Both the position numbers and the translations under genes were made by a program. From assembly GCA_030762935.1 (NCBI GenBank), contig CM060900.1:108652620-108716619 (forward strand): a stretch of 64,000 bases of DNA, written 5' to 3'. The DNA comes from Hymenopus coronatus (taxonomy: Eukaryota; Arthropoda; Insecta; Mantodea; Hymenopodidae). The notes beneath the pieces were generated by a model that was given only the letters and a program-made list of their open reading frames with translations, was not told the origin of the DNA and did not search any database. Shown piece after piece: positions 62,453 through 64,000 of the stretch. Position 1 is the first letter of the stretch. Each line of letters opens with the position of its first letter.

Positions 62453-63312
62453 TTTCACTCAAGGTGATGAATCCATTTGGGAAATCCACATTATGTAAGA
62501 TATCTTATTGAAATTAATACCAGTTATTACCCACAGTAATAGTAATATTTTTACCAGGTATCAAAATTATAGCTTACAGGCTTATTTAAATAATAGTTTG
62601 TTACTGTCTAAATTAACTGTTCTAATAAAAATGAACCACGTGATGCATTTTTATAAATATTCACATACAAACATCTATTTTTACAGAAAATGAGATTAAA
62701 AATAGATCTGTCTTATATTTGTTAACATTAGCCCTAATTAGTAGAGCAAAATTATTATTTTTTGTACTTTCCAGAACTCATGATGTTTCAACATTTAATA
62801 ACTTATTTATAAAATTTGAGCGTTATTTCAAAAAAGTAATATGACTGTTTTCTTTAATGTGCTTTTAAGAGACAGTATAAAAAGTTTGAAACATATTAGA
62901 GAAAAATTTCTTTTTGAGTATGGAAAGCTGTTGGAAAAAAGTTTTTGAGAATATAAGGTTTAACGTTTGGGTTGCCTATTAATAAACATGCAGCTGCCCA
63001 TCTATAGCTTCAGTTAATTTTAAGTTAGAGTGCGCCAAGTGGGAAAAATTTATAATTTCTTAAGGTTTAGAATTCATATTATTCTATCATCAAACAAAAA
63101 AACTTTCAATTTTCCACAACCTTTGGTCTAATTGCACAGATGCATCACTTTAAGTAAATGAGAAATGAAGTTTTATATGTTTTGGCAAGAGAAGAATAAG
63201 CTTTGATAAAATAGTTTTCTAAATGGGTAAAGAAAGTCAAGTAGCACATCCAATGATTGTGTTTGTTTTGCTTTGTTCCCAGTATAATCCACTTTGGATG
63301 AAGATGCTGTGC
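62453..63312. other. No gene recognised
   Basis: A+T-rich, no motif on either strand. Confidence 0.45.
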
Positions 63313-63323
63313 TTCTCTCTCTG

Positions 63324-63355
<32 letters not shown>
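63313..63355. repeat. (CT)n microsatellite
   Basis: About 20 CT units with interruptions. It produces spurious RE-rich frames on the minus strand (63145-63459, 63173-63403). Confidence 0.93.
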
Positions 63356-64000
63356 AACATCTGGCATACACACAGACAAAAACAAAAACAGAAACACACA
63401 CACGTGCGCGCTTCGACGTAGGCAATGATAACATCGATTATTATTTTAAACTCGAACAAAGGAAATCAGTGTGGTGTTACTATACAGTAGCTGCTGCAGT
63501 ATATATCATGGCAAAATGATTCACAAGTCGATGAGCGGTATCAGTGAAAACGGTAGACAAAGAGACAGCAATAGTAGCACTGGCCGGAAACGCGAGAGAC
63601 ATGCGTGTTGTAACATTCTGCACGTGTTAAATTTCCTTCTCTGCCCTCTCGCTGCGTCCTTGTTGTAGCCATCATCTTTCTCTTTCGCTCCCTCTCTCGC
63701 TCTAGATAGCATGTGACTGTCAGCTGTTCGCTGGTGGTGGCATTGGTTATTAGAACCAAGTCTTCACTCCGCACACTGACCCCTGATGTAGCCTGGATCT
63801 CCCTCCGTGCAGATTTGAACACTTTTGCTGCTACGTACTTTGTGTGGTAATGACAAATCGCCGATAATTTTAGCTCTACCCGATTAGAGAGGTCGGCTAA
63901 TGCCGAAATGGCCCCTTCTGAAAGTAGAATGCAGAGTGGAACAAACTGTGGCGTTCCCCCTGCTCCTTGTTATCTCTAATTATTTTTATATTTTAAATGA
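63356..64000. other. No gene recognised
   Basis: Slightly less A+T-rich. Overlapping ORFs at 63471-63668 (plus) and 63521-63822 (minus) have no recognisable domain. Confidence 0.4.

Noticed and set aside
63145..63822. Overlapping ORFs of up to 104 codons near the window end
   Set aside because: They run through a (CT)n tract and A+T-rich sequence, and overlap on opposite strands without domains.

Overview
This is a eukaryotic, A+T-rich, repeat-saturated nuclear window. I found no host protein-coding gene and no intact rRNA or tRNA gene. The signs of a eukaryote are: many tRNA-derived SINEs with A/B-box heads and A-rich tails; degraded Tc1/mariner, hAT, piggyBac, DUF4817-type and possibly Crypton-type transposons; abundant microsatellites; and only short chance ORFs. 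The transposon mix (mariner with DxD-type motifs, DUF4817-type transposases, many SINE families) fits an arthropod best. I cannot name a lower clade.

The dominant component is an unnamed family of about 0.9 kb that I call Rep-A. I traced about 29 full or partial copies, roughly 15 kb or a quarter of the window, in both orientations. Forward copies start near TTTACTTTCTCTA, carry a short palindrome at the 5' end, and finish near TAGAGAAAGTCATGTG followed by an ATGTG..CACAT hairpin. They show no conserved ORF. Copies are scattered and also packed side by side: two reverse then two forward at 12856-15958, four head-to-tail at 35350-37757, and dense clusters at 26577-29832 and 51878-55073.

The second component is at least eight kinds of tRNA-headed SINE (SINE-A to SINE-H here), some with clear target-site duplications. 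Several are nested: SINE-A inside a hAT remnant (9924-10175) and inside a Tc1-like transposase (33087-33334); SINE-C, -D and -H inside Rep-A copies. These nestings give a relative order of insertion.

The third component is transposase fossils. Mariner pieces lie at 3213-5362, 39960-40460 and 49022-49620 (the last a head-to-head palindrome). hAT pieces lie at 10395-11067 and 21605-21945. DDE_3/Tc1-like pieces lie at 22270-22500, 31446-31661 and 32770-33547. DUF4817-type pieces lie at 33850-34880 (with an internal 153-bp triplication) and 43186-43681. A piggyBac-like deletion derivative is at 60404-60930. Two Crypton-like (tyrosine-recombinase) pieces are at 46102-46476 and 61292-61447.

The most unusual small structure is a 115-bp tandem repeat at 61650-61870. 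Each unit carries a CTGAAGA box, a GC stem, GAAA and a further hairpin, which resembles a hammerhead-ribozyme layout of the kind known from Penelope-like elements and retrozymes. Nothing here looks like a functional gene network; the window reads as heterochromatin-like or intergenic repeat territory. Family names and boundaries were assigned by eye, without alignment software or database searches.
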